Origin: Nitrospirillum amazonense
GTDB taxonomy: Bacteria > Pseudomonadota > Alphaproteobacteria > Azospirillales > Azospirillaceae
Length of the DNA stretch: 64,000 nucleotides
Direction of reading: 5' to 3'
Assembly: GCF_007828045.1 (NCBI RefSeq)
Contig: NZ_VITN01000022.1
Span: forward strand, 52,060-116,059
Of the stretch, positions 10,105 to 19,060 are shown in pieces. Position 1 is the first letter of the stretch. Every line of letters begins with the position of its first letter. The notes under the pieces were generated by a model, which ran no database searches, was not told the DNA's origin, and was given only the letters and a program-made list of their open reading frames with translations. The translations under genes and the position numbers were made by a program.

Positions 10105-10209
10105 CGCCCCCTACCCGAAGAGTCAACCACAACCCGTATGCACCTCCCCTTTAGAGACCACAAAATGTCGTTGATGGTCGAAACATGGTGGCATACGCTT
10201 CCCCGACAT

Positions 10210-10229
10210 ACAGCATCTAGGGGTGCTGT
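10210..10229 (+). promoter_or_regulatory. Inverted repeat in nrdJ promoter region (possible NrdR-type site)
   Basis: ACAGCA, 8-base spacer containing TCTAG, TGCTGT: a perfect 6-base dyad about 150 bases before the nrdJ start. NrdR boxes are palindromes of the form ACAC-N8-GTGT found upstream of ribonucleotide reductase genes. This dyad has the right layout but only partial sequence agreement, so the assignment is tentative. Confidence 0.3.
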
Positions 10230-10378
10230 CGCGGCGTAGAGCACCGGGGACCAGCCCAGGTTTTGGGGTGGTTTTGCCTGTTTCCAGGACCCCAGGTCCG
10301 GACAACGATCTCCGGAATTCGGCGCCCCCGCGACACCCACCCCACCATCGCGGCATTTCATTCGGGGGTCGGGGCACC

Positions 10379-13300
10379 ATGCGCATCGAGAGACGGTTCA
10401 CGGTCGACGGTCGGGACGCTTACGAGGGGATCGCCTTCCGCACGGCGACCAGCGAGATCCGCAACCCCGACGGCTCGGTGGTTTTCCAGGCCAAGGATAT
10501 CCAGGTGCCGGCGGACTGGAGCCAGGTGGCCTGTGACATCCTGGCCCAGAAGTATTTCCGCCGCGCCGGCGTGCCCGCCCGCCTGAAGAAGGTGGAGGAG
10601 AACGACGTCCCGTCCTTCCTGTGGCGCCAGGTGGCCGATGAGGACGCGCTGGCCGATGTGCCCGCCAAGGAGCGGGTGGGCGGCGAGACCTCCGCCCGTC
10701 AGGTCTTCGACCGCCTGGCCGGCACCTGGGCCTATTGGGGCTGGAAGGGCGGCTATTTCGATAGCGAGGCCGACGCCAGCGCCTATTTCGACGAGATGCG
10801 CCATATGCTGGCCCGCCAGATGGCGGCCCCCAACAGCCCGCAGTGGTTCAACACCGGCCTGCACTGGGCCTATGGCATCGACGGCCCCGCCCAGGGCCAT
10901 CACTATGTCGACTTCAAGACGGGGGAGCTGGTGGCCAGCACCTCGGCCTATGAGCACCCGCAGCCGCACGCCTGCTTCATCCAGTCCGTCGCCGACGACC
11001 TGGTGAACGAAGGCGGCATCATGGACCTGTGGGTGCGCGAGGCCCGCCTGTTCAAGTACGGCTCCGGCACCGGCTCCAACTTCTCCCGCCTGCGCGGCGA
11101 TGGGGAGCGGCTGGCCGGCGGCGGCAAGTCCTCCGGCCTGATGAGCTTCCTGAAGATCGGCGACCGCGCCGCCGGCGCCATCAAGTCCGGCGGCACCACG
11201 CGGCGCGCCGCCAAGATGGTGACCGTGGACCTGGACCACCCGGACATCGAGGCCTACATCGACTGGAAGGTGGTGGAGGAGCAGAAGGTCTGCGCCCTGG
11301 TGGCCGGGTCCAAGCTGGCCAACAAGCACCTGAACGCCATCATGGCGGCGGCGACGGAAGGCATGGGCCCCGACGCCGACCGCCTGGACCCGACGAAGAA
11401 CAAGGCGCTGAAGCGGGCCATCATCGAGGCCCGCAAGTCCATGATCCCGGAAAACTACATCCAGCGGGTCATCCAGTTCGCCGGCCAGGGCTATACGGAG
11501 ATGGAGTTCCAGACCTATGACACGGACTGGGATTCCAGCGCCTACCTGACCGTTTCCGGCCAGAACTCCAACAACTCCGTCCGCGTGTCCGACGCCTTCA
11601 TCCGCGCGGTGAAGGACGACGCCGACTGGAACCTGATCCGCCGCACCGACGGCAAGGTGGCCAAGACGCTGAAGGCCCGCGACCTGTGGGACAAGATCGG
11701 CCACGCCGCCTGGCAGTCGGCCGACCCGGGCGTGCAGTACGACACCACCATCAACGACTGGCACACCTGCCCCGAGTCCGGCCGCATCAACGCGTCCAAC
11801 CCCTGCTCGGAATACATGTTCCTGGACGACACGGCCTGCAACCTGGCGTCCCTGAACCTCATGGAGTTCCGCCGGGCCGACGGCTCGTTCGACACCGAGT
11901 CCTTCCGCCACGCCTGCCGGCTGTGGACGGTGGCGCTGGAAATCTCCGTGCTCATGGCGCAGTTCCCCTCCAAGGAGATCGCCCGCCTGTCGTACGAGTA
12001 CCGCACCCTGGGCCTGGGCTTCGCCAACATCGGCGGCCTGCTGATGGCCGAGGGCATCCCCTATGACAGCGCCGAGGGCCGGGCCATCTGCGGCGCCATC
12101 AGCGCCATCATGACCGGTGTGGCCTATGCCACCTCCGCCGAGATGGCGGGCGAGTTGGGGCCCTTCCCCGGCTATGCCCCCAACGCCACGGCCATGCTGC
12201 GCGTCATCCGCAACCACCGCCGCGCCGCCTATGGCGCCGGCGAGGGGTATGAGGGCCTGTCGGTCACCCCGGTGCCGCTGGACGCCGAGGATTGTCCCGA
12301 CCAGCGGCTGATCGCCGCCGCCCGCCGCGCCTGGGATGAGGCGCTGGAGTTGGGCCAGAAGCACGGCTACCGCAACGCCCAGGCCACCGTGGTCGCCCCC
12401 ACCGGCACCATCGGCCTGGTCATGGACTGCGACACCACCGGCATCGAGCCGGACTTCGCCCTGGTGAAGTTCAAAAAGCTGGCCGGCGGCGGCTACTTCA
12501 AGATCATCAACCGCGTGGTGCCGGAGGCGCTGTCCCGCCTGGGCTACTCCGCCACGGACGTGGCCCGCATCGAGCGTTATGCCGTGGGCCACGGCACGCT
12601 GAAGGGCGCGCCGGGCGTGAACCATGAGACGCTGGCGGCCAAGGGCTTCGGCCCGGAACAGCTGGAGAAGCTGGAAGCCGGCTTGGCCAACGCCTTCGAC
12701 ATCAAGTTCGTCTTCAACAAGTGGACGCTGGGCGCCGACTTCTGCACCGGCGCCCTGGGGGTGCCGGCGCACACGCTGGAAGAGTTCGGCTTCGACCTGC
12801 TGTCCCACCTGGGCTTTGCCAAGGCCGAGATCGAGGCGGCCAACGTCTATTGCTGCGGCGCCATGACCCTGGAGGGCGCGCCGGGCCTGAAGGCCGAACA
12901 CCTGCCGGTGTTCGACTGCGCCACCCCGTGCGGCAAGATCGGCACGCGCTACCTGTCGGCGGAAAGCCACATCCGCATGATGGCGGCCTCGCAGCCCTTC
13001 ATCTCCGGCGCCATCTCCAAGACCATCAACATGCCCAACCACGCCACGGTGGAGGAATGCACGGACGCCTACATGCTGTCGTGGAGCCTGGGCCTGAAGG
13101 CCAACGCGCTCTACCGCGACGGCAGCAAGCTGTCCCAGCCGCTGAACGCCCAGGTGCTGGAGGAGGATGACGAGGACGAGGGGACCGAGACCACGCTGGA
13201 GCGCGTGCTGGAGGCCCCGGCCGCCATGCGCGTCGAGGTGGTGACCGAGCGCATCGTGGAAAAGGTGGTGGAGAAGGTGGTGCGCGCCCAGCGTGAGCGC

Positions 13301-14131
13301 CTGCCCCACCGCCGCAAGGGCTATACCCAGAAGGCCACTGTCGGCGGCCACAAGGTCTATCTGCGCACCGGGGAGTACGAGGACGGCAAGCTGGGCGAAA
13401 TCTTCATCGACATGCACAAGGAGGGGGCTGCCTTCCGCTCGCTGATGAACAACTTCGCCATCGCCATCAGCCTGGGCCTGCAATACGGCGTGCCGCTGGA
13501 GGAGTATGTGGAGGCCTTCACCTTCACCCGCTTCGAGCCCGCCGGCATGGTGCAGGGCAACGATGCCATCAAGATGGCGACGTCCATCCTGGACTATGTG
13601 TTCCGTGAGCTGGCCATCAGCTATCTGTCGCGCACCGACCTGGCCCACGCCACGCCGGACGACATCCTGCCCGACACCATGGGCGGCGGCGTGAAGCAGA
13701 GCGACCTGCCCCCGCACGCGGCCGAGGTGGCGGAGGAGACGCTGAACGCCGTGGCGCGCATCACCTCCACCGGCTATGTCCGCAACAACCTGCCCAACCT
13801 GCGGGTTCTGCCCGGCGGCCAGGCCGGCCGCGCCGTCGCCGCCTTCCAGACGGCCACCGCCACCGCCAGTGTCGAGACACACGTGGCCACCGGCACCCAC
13901 GGCGCCGCCCAGGCCTTTTCGGCCCTGAGCCGCGCCGAAAAGGTGGTGACCGGCACCAGCTACGGCGGCGCCGTCTCCGGCGGCGGCGACGCCCGCTGGG
14001 AACGCGTCAAGGAAGCCCGCGCCAAGGGCTACGAAGGCGACCCCTGCCCCGAGTGCCAGAACATGACCCTGGTGCGCAACGGTACATGCCTCAAGTGCGA
14101 CACCTGTGGCAGCACGACCGGGTGCAGCTGA
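10379..14131 (+). CDS. nrdJ: Adenosylcobalamin-dependent (class II) ribonucleoside-diphosphate reductase
   Basis: Makes deoxyribonucleotides from ribonucleotides using a cobalamin radical; works with or without oxygen. About 1250 aa from the ATG at 10379, the large alphaproteobacterial type. Active-site triad N474-C476-E478 lies in [12 protein letters not shown]. Also visible are [34 protein letters not shown], the C-terminal TSCPD-type domain ([23 protein letters not shown]) and a C-terminal four-Cys tail ([13 protein letters not shown], final CS) that would act as the thiol-exchange arm. The frame is open upstream to 10223 but family proteins begin at MRIERRFT. It lies alone, followed by a strong terminator. 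No nrdR or thioredoxin gene is adjacent. Confidence 0.95.
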   Translation: MRIERRFTVDGRDAYEGIAFRTATSEIRNPDGSVVFQAKDIQVPADWSQVACDILAQKYFRRAGVPARLKKVEENDVPSFLWRQVADEDALADVPAKERVGGETSARQVFDRLAGTWAYWGWKGGYFDSEADASAYFDEMRHMLARQMAAPNSPQWFNTGLHWAYGIDGPAQGHHYVDFKTGELVASTSAYEHPQPHACFIQSVADDLVNEGGIMDLWVREARLFKYGSGTGSNFSRLRGDGERLAGGGKSSGLMSFLKIGDRAAGAIKSGGTTRRAAKMVTVDLDHPDIEAYIDWKVVEEQKVCALVAGSKLANKHLNAIMAAATEGMGPDADRLDPTKNKALKRAIIEARKSMIPENYIQRVIQFAGQGYTEMEFQTYDTDWDSSAYLTVSGQNSNNSVRVSDAFIRAVKDDADWNLIRRTDGKVAKTLKARDLWDKIGHAAWQSADPGVQYDTTINDWHTCPESGRINASNPCSEYMFLDDTACNLASLNLMEFRRADGSFDTESFRHACRLWTVALEISVLMAQFPSKEIARLSYEYRTLGLGFANIGGLLMAEGIPYDSAEGRAICGAISAIMTGVAYATSAEMAGELGPFPGYAPNATAMLRVIRNHRRAAYGAGEGYEGLSVTPVPLDAEDCPDQRLIAAARRAWDEALELGQKHGYRNAQATVVAPTGTIGLVMDCDTTGIEPDFALVKFKKLAGGGYFKIINRVVPEALSRLGYSATDVARIERYAVGHGTLKGAPGVNHETLAAKGFGPEQLEKLEAGLANAFDIKFVFNKWTLGADFCTGALGVPAHTLEEFGFDLLSHLGFAKAEIEAANVYCCGAMTLEGAPGLKAEHLPVFDCATPCGKIGTRYLSAESHIRMMAASQPFISGAISKTINMPNHATVEECTDAYMLSWSLGLKANALYRDGSKLSQPLNAQVLEEDDEDEGTETTLERVLEAPAAMRVEVVTERIVEKVVEKVVRAQRERLPHRRKGYTQKATVGGHKVYLRTGEYEDGKLGEIFIDMHKEGAAFRSLMNNFAIAISLGLQYGVPLEEYVEAFTFTRFEPAGMVQGNDAIKMATSILDYVFRELAISYLSRTDLAHATPDDILPDTMGGGVKQSDLPPHAAEVAEETLNAVARITSTGYVRNNLPNLRVLPGGQAGRAVAAFQTATATASVETHVATGTHGAAQAFSALSRAEKVVTGTSYGGAVSGGGDARWERVKEARAKGYEGDPCPECQNMTLVRNGTCLKCDTCGSTTGCS

Positions 14132-14210
14132 GTAGTGTTATGGTAAATTTGTGTGAAAGGCACCATAGGTTGCCTCAGGCACACCATAGTGTGGCTCAAG
14201 TTCAAAATTC

Positions 14211-14245
14211 GGCCCGCCACGGGAAACCGTGGCGGGCCGTTTTTA
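14211..14245 (+). terminator. Rho-independent terminator after nrdJ
   Basis: GGCCCGCCACGG, GAAA loop, CCGTGGCGGGCC, then GTTTTTAT. A perfect 12-base stem with a T-run, 80 bases after the nrdJ stop. Confidence 0.93.
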
Positions 14246-14298
14246 TCTGGCGCGGCTTGATCGGAAGCACAGGCAAACCCGTGAGGTTGGCGGCGCCC

Positions 14299-15105
14299 TC
14301 AGATCTCCAACTGTAGGCCATAGGGATCGAACCGGGGGTTCAGCCCATGGTCATCGTCGTCATAGCCACGCGGGTTCGCGAGCAGTGGGGTGCCCCCGAC
14401 CACGAAGCCGGGGGACGGGTCGTGGATATGGCCGTAGACCCAGGCCGCCGGCCGGTGCCGCTCGATCAACCAGTCAAGGTGGCTGGCATAGGCACAACTC
14501 CATGGGTCGTGACGGGCACCGGCGGGCAGGCACTGGGCGGACGGGGCATGGTGGCTGACCACGACGGTGGGGCCGTCGTGGGGGGCGGCCAAACGCTCGT
14601 CCAGCCAGGCCACGGAGGTTTGGTGAAGGGTGGCGGTATCCCGGGGGCGGAGGCGGCGGTAACCGCCCCGCGCCACCCGGATCCGCCAGTAGTCGGCGAT
14701 GCGCGGCCCGTGCCGCTCGCCGACCAGCATGGTGGCGTCGGCCCTCACCCGCCGCAGGTCGTCGCCAGCGAAGAGGCGCACATCGGTCCAGAGGGTGGCG
14801 CCAAGGAAGCGGACGCCGTGGACGATGGTCTCCCCGCGCTCCAACAGGGTGACGCCTTGGGCGGCCAGGTTGCCCCGGAGCTTGAGCATGCCATCGTCGA
14901 TAGACGTGCCATAGAGGTCATGGTTGCCGGCGACGGCAACCACATGGGGGCAGCCGAACGTCTCTCGGGCGTCACCCCAGCGCACGCCGCGACCCCTGGT
15001 CCACAAGTCGCCGGCGAGCACGACGACATCGGCCTGCAGGTCAGGGGGCGGGGCCCAGGGGGAAAATTCTGAATGAAGGTCTGAAAAGACCGCAATACGG
15101 ACCAT
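14299..15105 (-). CDS. Calcineurin-like metallophosphoesterase
   Basis: 268 aa. The metal-binding motifs are in order: FSDLHSEF (near 8), VVLAGDLW, AVAGNHDLYG, VVSHHAPSAQCLP and VYGHIHDPSPG. It therefore has a complete dinuclear metal site. The start is taken at the ATG at 15105 (MVRIAVFSDLH); an ATG four codons upstream is possible. The substrate is unknown; relatives hydrolyse phosphodiesters, nucleotides or phosphoproteins. It sits at the edge of the accessory region and points toward nrdJ. Confidence 0.82.
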   Translation of the reverse strand: MVRIAVFSDLHSEFSPWAPPPDLQADVVVLAGDLWTRGRGVRWGDARETFGCPHVVAVAGNHDLYGTSIDDGMLKLRGNLAAQGVTLLERGETIVHGVRFLGATLWTDVRLFAGDDLRRVRADATMLVGERHGPRIADYWRIRVARGGYRRLRPRDTATLHQTSVAWLDERLAAPHDGPTVVVSHHAPSAQCLPAGARHDPWSCAYASHLDWLIERHRPAAWVYGHIHDPSPGFVVGGTPLLANPRGYDDDDHGLNPRFDPYGLQLEI

Positions 15106-15536
15106 GATGGGCTCCAACGGATGGTCTGGGGCAATACCCAGGCCAGCGGGAGCCTGAGCGCGCTTTAGGTGGCGTTGGCCACCGAGGTTCGTTTTTTGGA
15201 GTGAGCGTGCATGATCATGGTGTCTTGGTCCGGCTAGTGCATTGACGCAAACATAGGATTCACATCCGGCCTGCGTCGTGTGATTCTACGGGCATCGCCC
15301 GGACTGTTAGCATCATCGTTAGCCCTGAGGACGGCGCGCGCTTGGCTGCGATCCTCAGAGATCGTAACCGCCCCCTCAAGCATACGCAGCGGGCAAACAT
15401 CATCAGAACCGAAAAACCGGTGGGACGTCCATTGCGGAAAGGTGCGTAAGCAGCACGGCTCGCGTGCCTTGGGCGACCAATTTCACGATTTCCATGCTCA
15501 GGCTTGGCTGAGATGGGGAGAGAGGCATTCATATCC
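15106..15536. other. Gene-free stretch at island edge
   Basis: 431 bases between the metallophosphoesterase start and the P-loop kinase stop. No coding frame with family character, tRNA or terminator was seen. It may hold the promoter of the metallophosphoesterase and could contain the left boundary of the accessory block, but no repeat marking an att site was found. Confidence 0.5.
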
Positions 15537-16097
15537 CTACGGCTGTTGAAAGTTGGCGAGCAGGCTTTCTTCGAAGGCTTGGAAATCTTCTGAATGGACA
15601 GTCGCACATGAAATGCTGAGCGCACTTGCATATTCGAACGCGGCCTCTTTTGCAGCGTTCTGATGCACCGCGATCTCGTCGGCGGACCGGTGCGGCCTTA
15701 CTCGCCCAACGTCAGCAAGACGCCGCGCAAGAATGGCATTTTCATCGTCCTCAAGGAACACGATCATGTCCGGTGCCAATTGGACGAATGTGGTAGTGGG
15801 CACAATCACCAGACGGTCGTCGTTATCAATTAGGCTGTGGCCGTCGAAGATGATGTGACGGTTGGGATGACGACGGCGTAGCTCGGAAAATGCAGACGTG
15901 AGCCGGTCTTGATTGGCGTGAATATCCGACGCCGATGCAGTCCGCAACGCCTCGGTATCCGAAACAGCAGAGGCCTCTTTGAGAAGCGCGCTCGCACGGA
16001 CGCTGTGCGCCCAGGGATGGCGCTGGGTGAAGGCAGACACCATTGTTGTCTTGCCTACACCAGAAATACCGAGAACAGCAATCACACGTCCACTCAT
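15537..16097 (-). CDS. P-loop nucleotide kinase-like protein (AAA/AdkA type)
   Basis: 186 aa. The N-terminus IAVLGISGVGKTTMVSAF holds a Walker A loop at 10-17, with Lys16. HIIFDGHSLID near 82 looks like the Walker B/substrate region, and ILARRLADVGRVRPHRSADEI resembles the LID arginines of small nucleotide kinases. The layout recalls archaeal-type adenylate kinases (AdkA) and other small P-loop kinases. The substrate is unknown. Its ATG overlaps the stop of the upstream PIN-GNAT gene by 4 bases, so it is the last gene of the leftward unit. GC content is lower than in the flanking core. Confidence 0.7.
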   Translation of the reverse strand: MSGRVIAVLGISGVGKTTMVSAFTQRHPWAHSVRASALLKEASAVSDTEALRTASASDIHANQDRLTSAFSELRRRHPNRHIIFDGHSLIDNDDRLVIVPTTTFVQLAPDMIVFLEDDENAILARRLADVGRVRPHRSADEIAVHQNAAKEAAFEYASALSISCATVHSEDFQAFEESLLANFQQP

Positions 16098-17632
16098 AGG
16101 TCGAATCCCAACTTGATATTGGGGCGAAGGGCGGCATACCGCGCGGCATTCAATTCAGCGATTGATTGGGGCGGACTGCCATTGAAGACGCCCGACCGAA
16201 GAAGATTATCCAGAGTCGGGGGAGGCGAGATATGTCCGGCTAATAGAAAGTCGATGACCTTGATTGGACTTTTCGGCGAAGCCGCCAGCCCGTCCAGTTC
16301 TTTTTCGCTGAAGACCGAGCGTTTCGCTGTCAGGCGAATGAGGTCGTCAGTCGCAGCTGCGTGATTCACCTGCTCGATGATCCCAACCGTAGTTATGGAT
16401 TGGGAAAAGTTGTAAGCCTCGTCCTTGGACATGTAGAAGAGCAGGAGATCCCCAGGGCGCAATTTCGTTATCTTCGCTCGGCATAGATAGACCTTGCGGA
16501 TGGTATTTCCCGGCGTTCTATCACGACGATGATCGAGCATGCGGACTTCGCTAGGGAACAGTGGAAGCGTCTTGCCCTCGGCGATTTCCGGAAACAAGCG
16601 CCTGTGATAGTCAGGCCTAATGGGGATGCAGAACTTTCGCACCACCTCGCCATCGTAGAAACGGGGATAGACGAGACGGTCTTCTTCGCAGATTGAGGCC
16701 TTGGGTGCCGGGAGTGGCCCCTTAATCATGACCTTCTCCATTACCCATTCACCATTTCCTCGTTCCGCAGTGGCCTCAAATCCGTACGAGCGAAGCAGGT
16801 CGATGAGAAATCCGTGTTTGGGGAAAACGGTCAGGTAGACAAGGTCGTAACCATTTTGCTGTGAAAACCAGAGCACTTGCTTCAGGAGCAGTTCGCCGAA
16901 CTTCTCGCCCCGGAACTCGTCCCGAATCTTGAAAGTGCAGACTTTTAGGATTTTTGGACCAGGGTTGACTGTACCGGCTTCGGCGTGGGCCTCATCCTTG
17001 CGAATTACGATACCGGCAATTTGGTCGTCAATCTCCAGCACCCAGCAGTCCCGATGCTTCTTTCGACAGCTATCGAACCAACCGTCAAACTCGGGGTAGT
17101 CTCGCCGAAGGCTTCCTAGTATTGGTTCCTTCGGATCGATCTCATAGGCCTTCCGTTCCTCGACATAGGGCAGCCTAACCGCTTTCGCCTGGAAGGTCTG
17201 GCGCAACCATTCAAGCGCTTCTTCTACCGTCAGGACGCTTGCGCCAATTCCCGCGCGGTCCGCCCTACGATGGAGGCCAATATCCTCGGTTACAAGGAAG
17301 TCCACCGCTTTTGCGTCGAGTACCGCCAGGAGCCGGACATCGGATCGATCATTGTCGCGCTTAATCTCGCCAAATCGGGCAATCAGGTCTGCCTCGGGCG
17401 GCAAGGGAATATCGCGTAATTGGGGAAACTTTGCGAGCTTACTCAACGTCACTGCCCGGCGGGCGGCATCTTTGTCTCGGGCAATATCGTCATAGTTGGC
17501 GCCATCAACGAACAGTCCAACGGAATTTTCGGTACAGAGCCGGACCAGTTCGGCAAGTGACGCTTGAACCGGCTGAGCGTCCTCAAGCCTGATTACGATG
17601 TTTGTGTCGATAAGGAGTTTGAAGCCGTTCAT
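16094..17632 (-). CDS. PIN domain - GNAT acetyltransferase - PUA/EVE-like fusion protein
   Basis: 512 aa, three parts. Residues 1-150 look like a PIN nuclease: FKLLIDTNIVI with Asp9, then SDVRLLAVLDA and VDFLVTEDIGL supplying further acidic residues. Residues about 165-320 look like a GNAT fold, with a RGEKFGELLL acetyl-CoA loop and GYDLVYLTVFPKHGFLIDLLRSYGF. Residues about 325-512 (CIPIRPDYHRRLFPE, ITKLRPGDLLLFYMSKDEA, GIIEQVNHA) resemble an EVE/ASCH/PUA-like RNA- or modified-base-binding domain. Together they suggest an RNA-acting enzyme or toxin. The start overlaps the 3' end of the ASCH gene by 50 bases. Function is inferred from folds only. Confidence 0.6.
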   Translation of the reverse strand: MNGFKLLIDTNIVIRLEDAQPVQASLAELVRLCTENSVGLFVDGANYDDIARDKDAARRAVTLSKLAKFPQLRDIPLPPEADLIARFGEIKRDNDRSDVRLLAVLDAKAVDFLVTEDIGLHRRADRAGIGASVLTVEEALEWLRQTFQAKAVRLPYVEERKAYEIDPKEPILGSLRRDYPEFDGWFDSCRKKHRDCWVLEIDDQIAGIVIRKDEAHAEAGTVNPGPKILKVCTFKIRDEFRGEKFGELLLKQVLWFSQQNGYDLVYLTVFPKHGFLIDLLRSYGFEATAERGNGEWVMEKVMIKGPLPAPKASICEEDRLVYPRFYDGEVVRKFCIPIRPDYHRRLFPEIAEGKTLPLFPSEVRMLDHRRDRTPGNTIRKVYLCRAKITKLRPGDLLLFYMSKDEAYNFSQSITTVGIIEQVNHAAATDDLIRLTAKRSVFSEKELDGLAASPKSPIKVIDFLLAGHISPPPTLDNLLRSGVFNGSPPQSIAELNAARYAALRPNIKLGFDL

Positions 17633-18062
17633 CGCTCAACAATGAAGTGTATCCCTCGTCAAGGTAACGGAATGATTGCGGCGGCACAAACCCGAACTCA
17701 TCCTTAAGTTCGGCGACATTCAACTGCTGATTCAGTGTCTGGACTTTATCCAACAAAATGGCAAAGCCGTAGGCCAATCCATCGAAGTAAGCATCAAAAT
17801 CATGTCGTTCGATGCAAGCCGCTTCGCCATGGTCCTGCCAGATTTGCTCTACGGGCAGGCGGAGAACGTCCTTGATCCTGGCGTAGCCGACGATGGCCTG
17901 CACAGGGCTGGTCGAATAAATCAGCACGGTGGCGCCAATAGCAGATGCCTCGGGAAACTTTCGCCGCAGTTCGACGGTCTTAAGGCCGCTCAAAATCTTT
18001 GAGGCGTACGTCGGGCGAATGCTCACGAGTATGTCCCGCTTAAACAGCGGCATGGTATTCAT
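17583..18062 (-). CDS. ASCH (PUA-like) domain protein
   Basis: 159 aa. DILVSIRPTYASKILSGLKTVELRRKFPEASAIGATVLIYSTSPVQAIVGYARI is a typical ASCH beginning, with a conserved LSGLKTVELRR segment. ASCH domains bind RNA or modified nucleobases; some are nucleases or amidohydrolases. The C-terminal half (FDGLAYGFAILL, FVPPQSFRYL) completes the fold. It is the first gene after the istB scar and overlaps the PIN-GNAT gene by 50 bases, so the two are probably translationally coupled. Confidence 0.75.
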   Translation of the reverse strand: MNTMPLFKRDILVSIRPTYASKILSGLKTVELRRKFPEASAIGATVLIYSTSPVQAIVGYARIKDVLRLPVEQIWQDHGEAACIERHDFDAYFDGLAYGFAILLDKVQTLNQQLNVAELKDEFGFVPPQSFRYLDEGYTSLLSDERLQTPYRHKHRNQA

Positions 18063-18179
18063 AGCATACTCGTCCTTTTTCCCTGAATTCCATTAAACCA
18101 AGGCGCGAGTCTTGTGCCAAGTAGAAAGACGCCTTCCCGGCAAGCCGCTAACATCGCCCATGAATTTAATCGCGGATTC

Positions 18180-18345
18180 CCACGAAGCCCAACGGAATTC
18201 CGACCTGAAGCTGTCGCTGCTGAGTTCGAGGCGATAGGCGTTAGGACGAGGCTGTCGAGAATGGCGTCAGCGATGGTGGAATCGCCGATGATTTCGTACC
18301 AGCGGTCGACCGGCATCTGGCTGGTGATGATGTCTGATACGGATG
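18180..18345 (-). pseudogene. istB: IS21-family istB remnant
   Basis: The minus strand reads SDIITSQMPVDRWYEIIGDSTIADAILDSLV and then, after a one-base shift, NAYRLELSSDSF. Both match the C-terminal end of IstB, the ATPase helper of IS21 transposases (usual form SQ-P-W--IGD-T-ADAILDRLVHNA-R-EL). The rest of istB and all of istA are absent, so only a scar remains, in the 344-base gap between the dCTP-deaminase homologue and the ASCH gene. Confidence 0.75.
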
Positions 18346-18406
18346 CGCCTAAACGTGACTGGAACGTTTAGGAGGATCAATTACGGACCCCGCTGCGCTG
18401 GCTGAA

Positions 18407-19060
18407 TCAGATGTTGGTGATGCCATTGAATTGGCGCGAAAGCGCCCGCAGCCTCTCCGCTGTTTTCGGGGAGGAGATACGTTGGGGGACCATGTCCACA
18501 GTCCCACCGTATTGCCCGGTCACAGCCACCTGAGGATCGCCGCCCTCCACCCTGTGAAAGAACAGTTGACCAATGGTCTGGCCTGGATAGAGGGCCAGCG
18601 GAGTTTCCCCGAGGTTTCTGAGTTCAAGGGTCAGGCTGCCAGCGAAACCCGGGTGGATGCCGACGGCCGTGGCGTTGATCAGACCTAACCGTCCCCAAGT
18701 CGATCGTCCAACGACATAGGCCATGAGGTCCGAGGGGAGTCGGATGTATTCCAGCGTCGTAGCCAGGATAAACTGGTGCGGATGAATGACGATCGATGCC
18801 CCAAGAGGCACGTATTCCTTCCGGTAAAGGCTGGAAAAAGAGAGTTGGCTAAGCTGCCTCGAAGCTTCGGCGAATTCGTCCACAACTCCCGTTGCCGAAG
18901 CAGTCACCAACGCGAACTCAAAACCCAAGCGTACGTCCACCGACGCCTGACCGGGTCTCACCTGACCTTGGGGATCGAGAAGGGGACTCACGACTAAGCG
19001 CTTCGCCAAATCGTGCTCCTTCAAACGAGCCCAGATCGCCTGCCCGTCGAGGACACTCAT
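18407..19060 (-). CDS. dcd: dCTP deaminase-like protein
   Basis: 217 aa from the ATG at 19060, whose start overlaps the stop of the upstream peptidase gene (ATGA). dCTP deaminase turns dCTP into dUTP. The family features are SVDVRLGFEF, the VGRSTWGRLGL substrate loop (Arg119, Ser120, Arg124), and HPGFAGSLTLELRN with the catalytic glutamate at about 146. YPGQTIGQLFFHRV follows. All catalytic positions I can identify are kept, so activity is plausible. Housekeeping Dcd is usually not inside such a cluster. Stand-alone dCTP deaminases are known to act as anti-phage enzymes that drain dCTP, which fits an accessory island. Confidence 0.8.
   Translation of the reverse strand: MSVLDGQAIWARLKEHDLAKRLVVSPLLDPQGQVRPGQASVDVRLGFEFALVTASATGVVDEFAEASRQLSQLSFSSLYRKEYVPLGASIVIHPHQFILATTLEYIRLPSDLMAYVVGRSTWGRLGLINATAVGIHPGFAGSLTLELRNLGETPLALYPGQTIGQLFFHRVEGGDPQVAVTGQYGGTVDMVPQRISSPKTAERLRALSRQFNGITNI

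Noticed and set aside
9960..10110. 6S RNA
   Set aside because: A CGAACCAGGG segment recalls 6S RNA, but I could not form the single long hairpin with a central bubble, and the neighbourhood is not the usual one.
9875..10378. Cobalamin riboswitch for nrdJ
   Set aside because: Looked for the B12 box and the conserved GCCACTG and GGGAA core; none present in the right order on the plus strand.
10358..13900. 1180-codon open frame on the minus strand
   Set aside because: It is the antisense of nrdJ. Strong GC bias at third positions keeps the opposite strand open; the translation is low-complexity G/A/H/L/V/Q-rich with no family motifs.
15260..15631. 123-codon minus-strand gene overlapping the P-loop kinase end
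   Set aside because: Overlaps a better gene in another frame and has no family character.
18059..18316. 85-codon gene on the minus strand
   Set aside because: Its first half is the istB tail read before the frameshift; the rest is out of frame.
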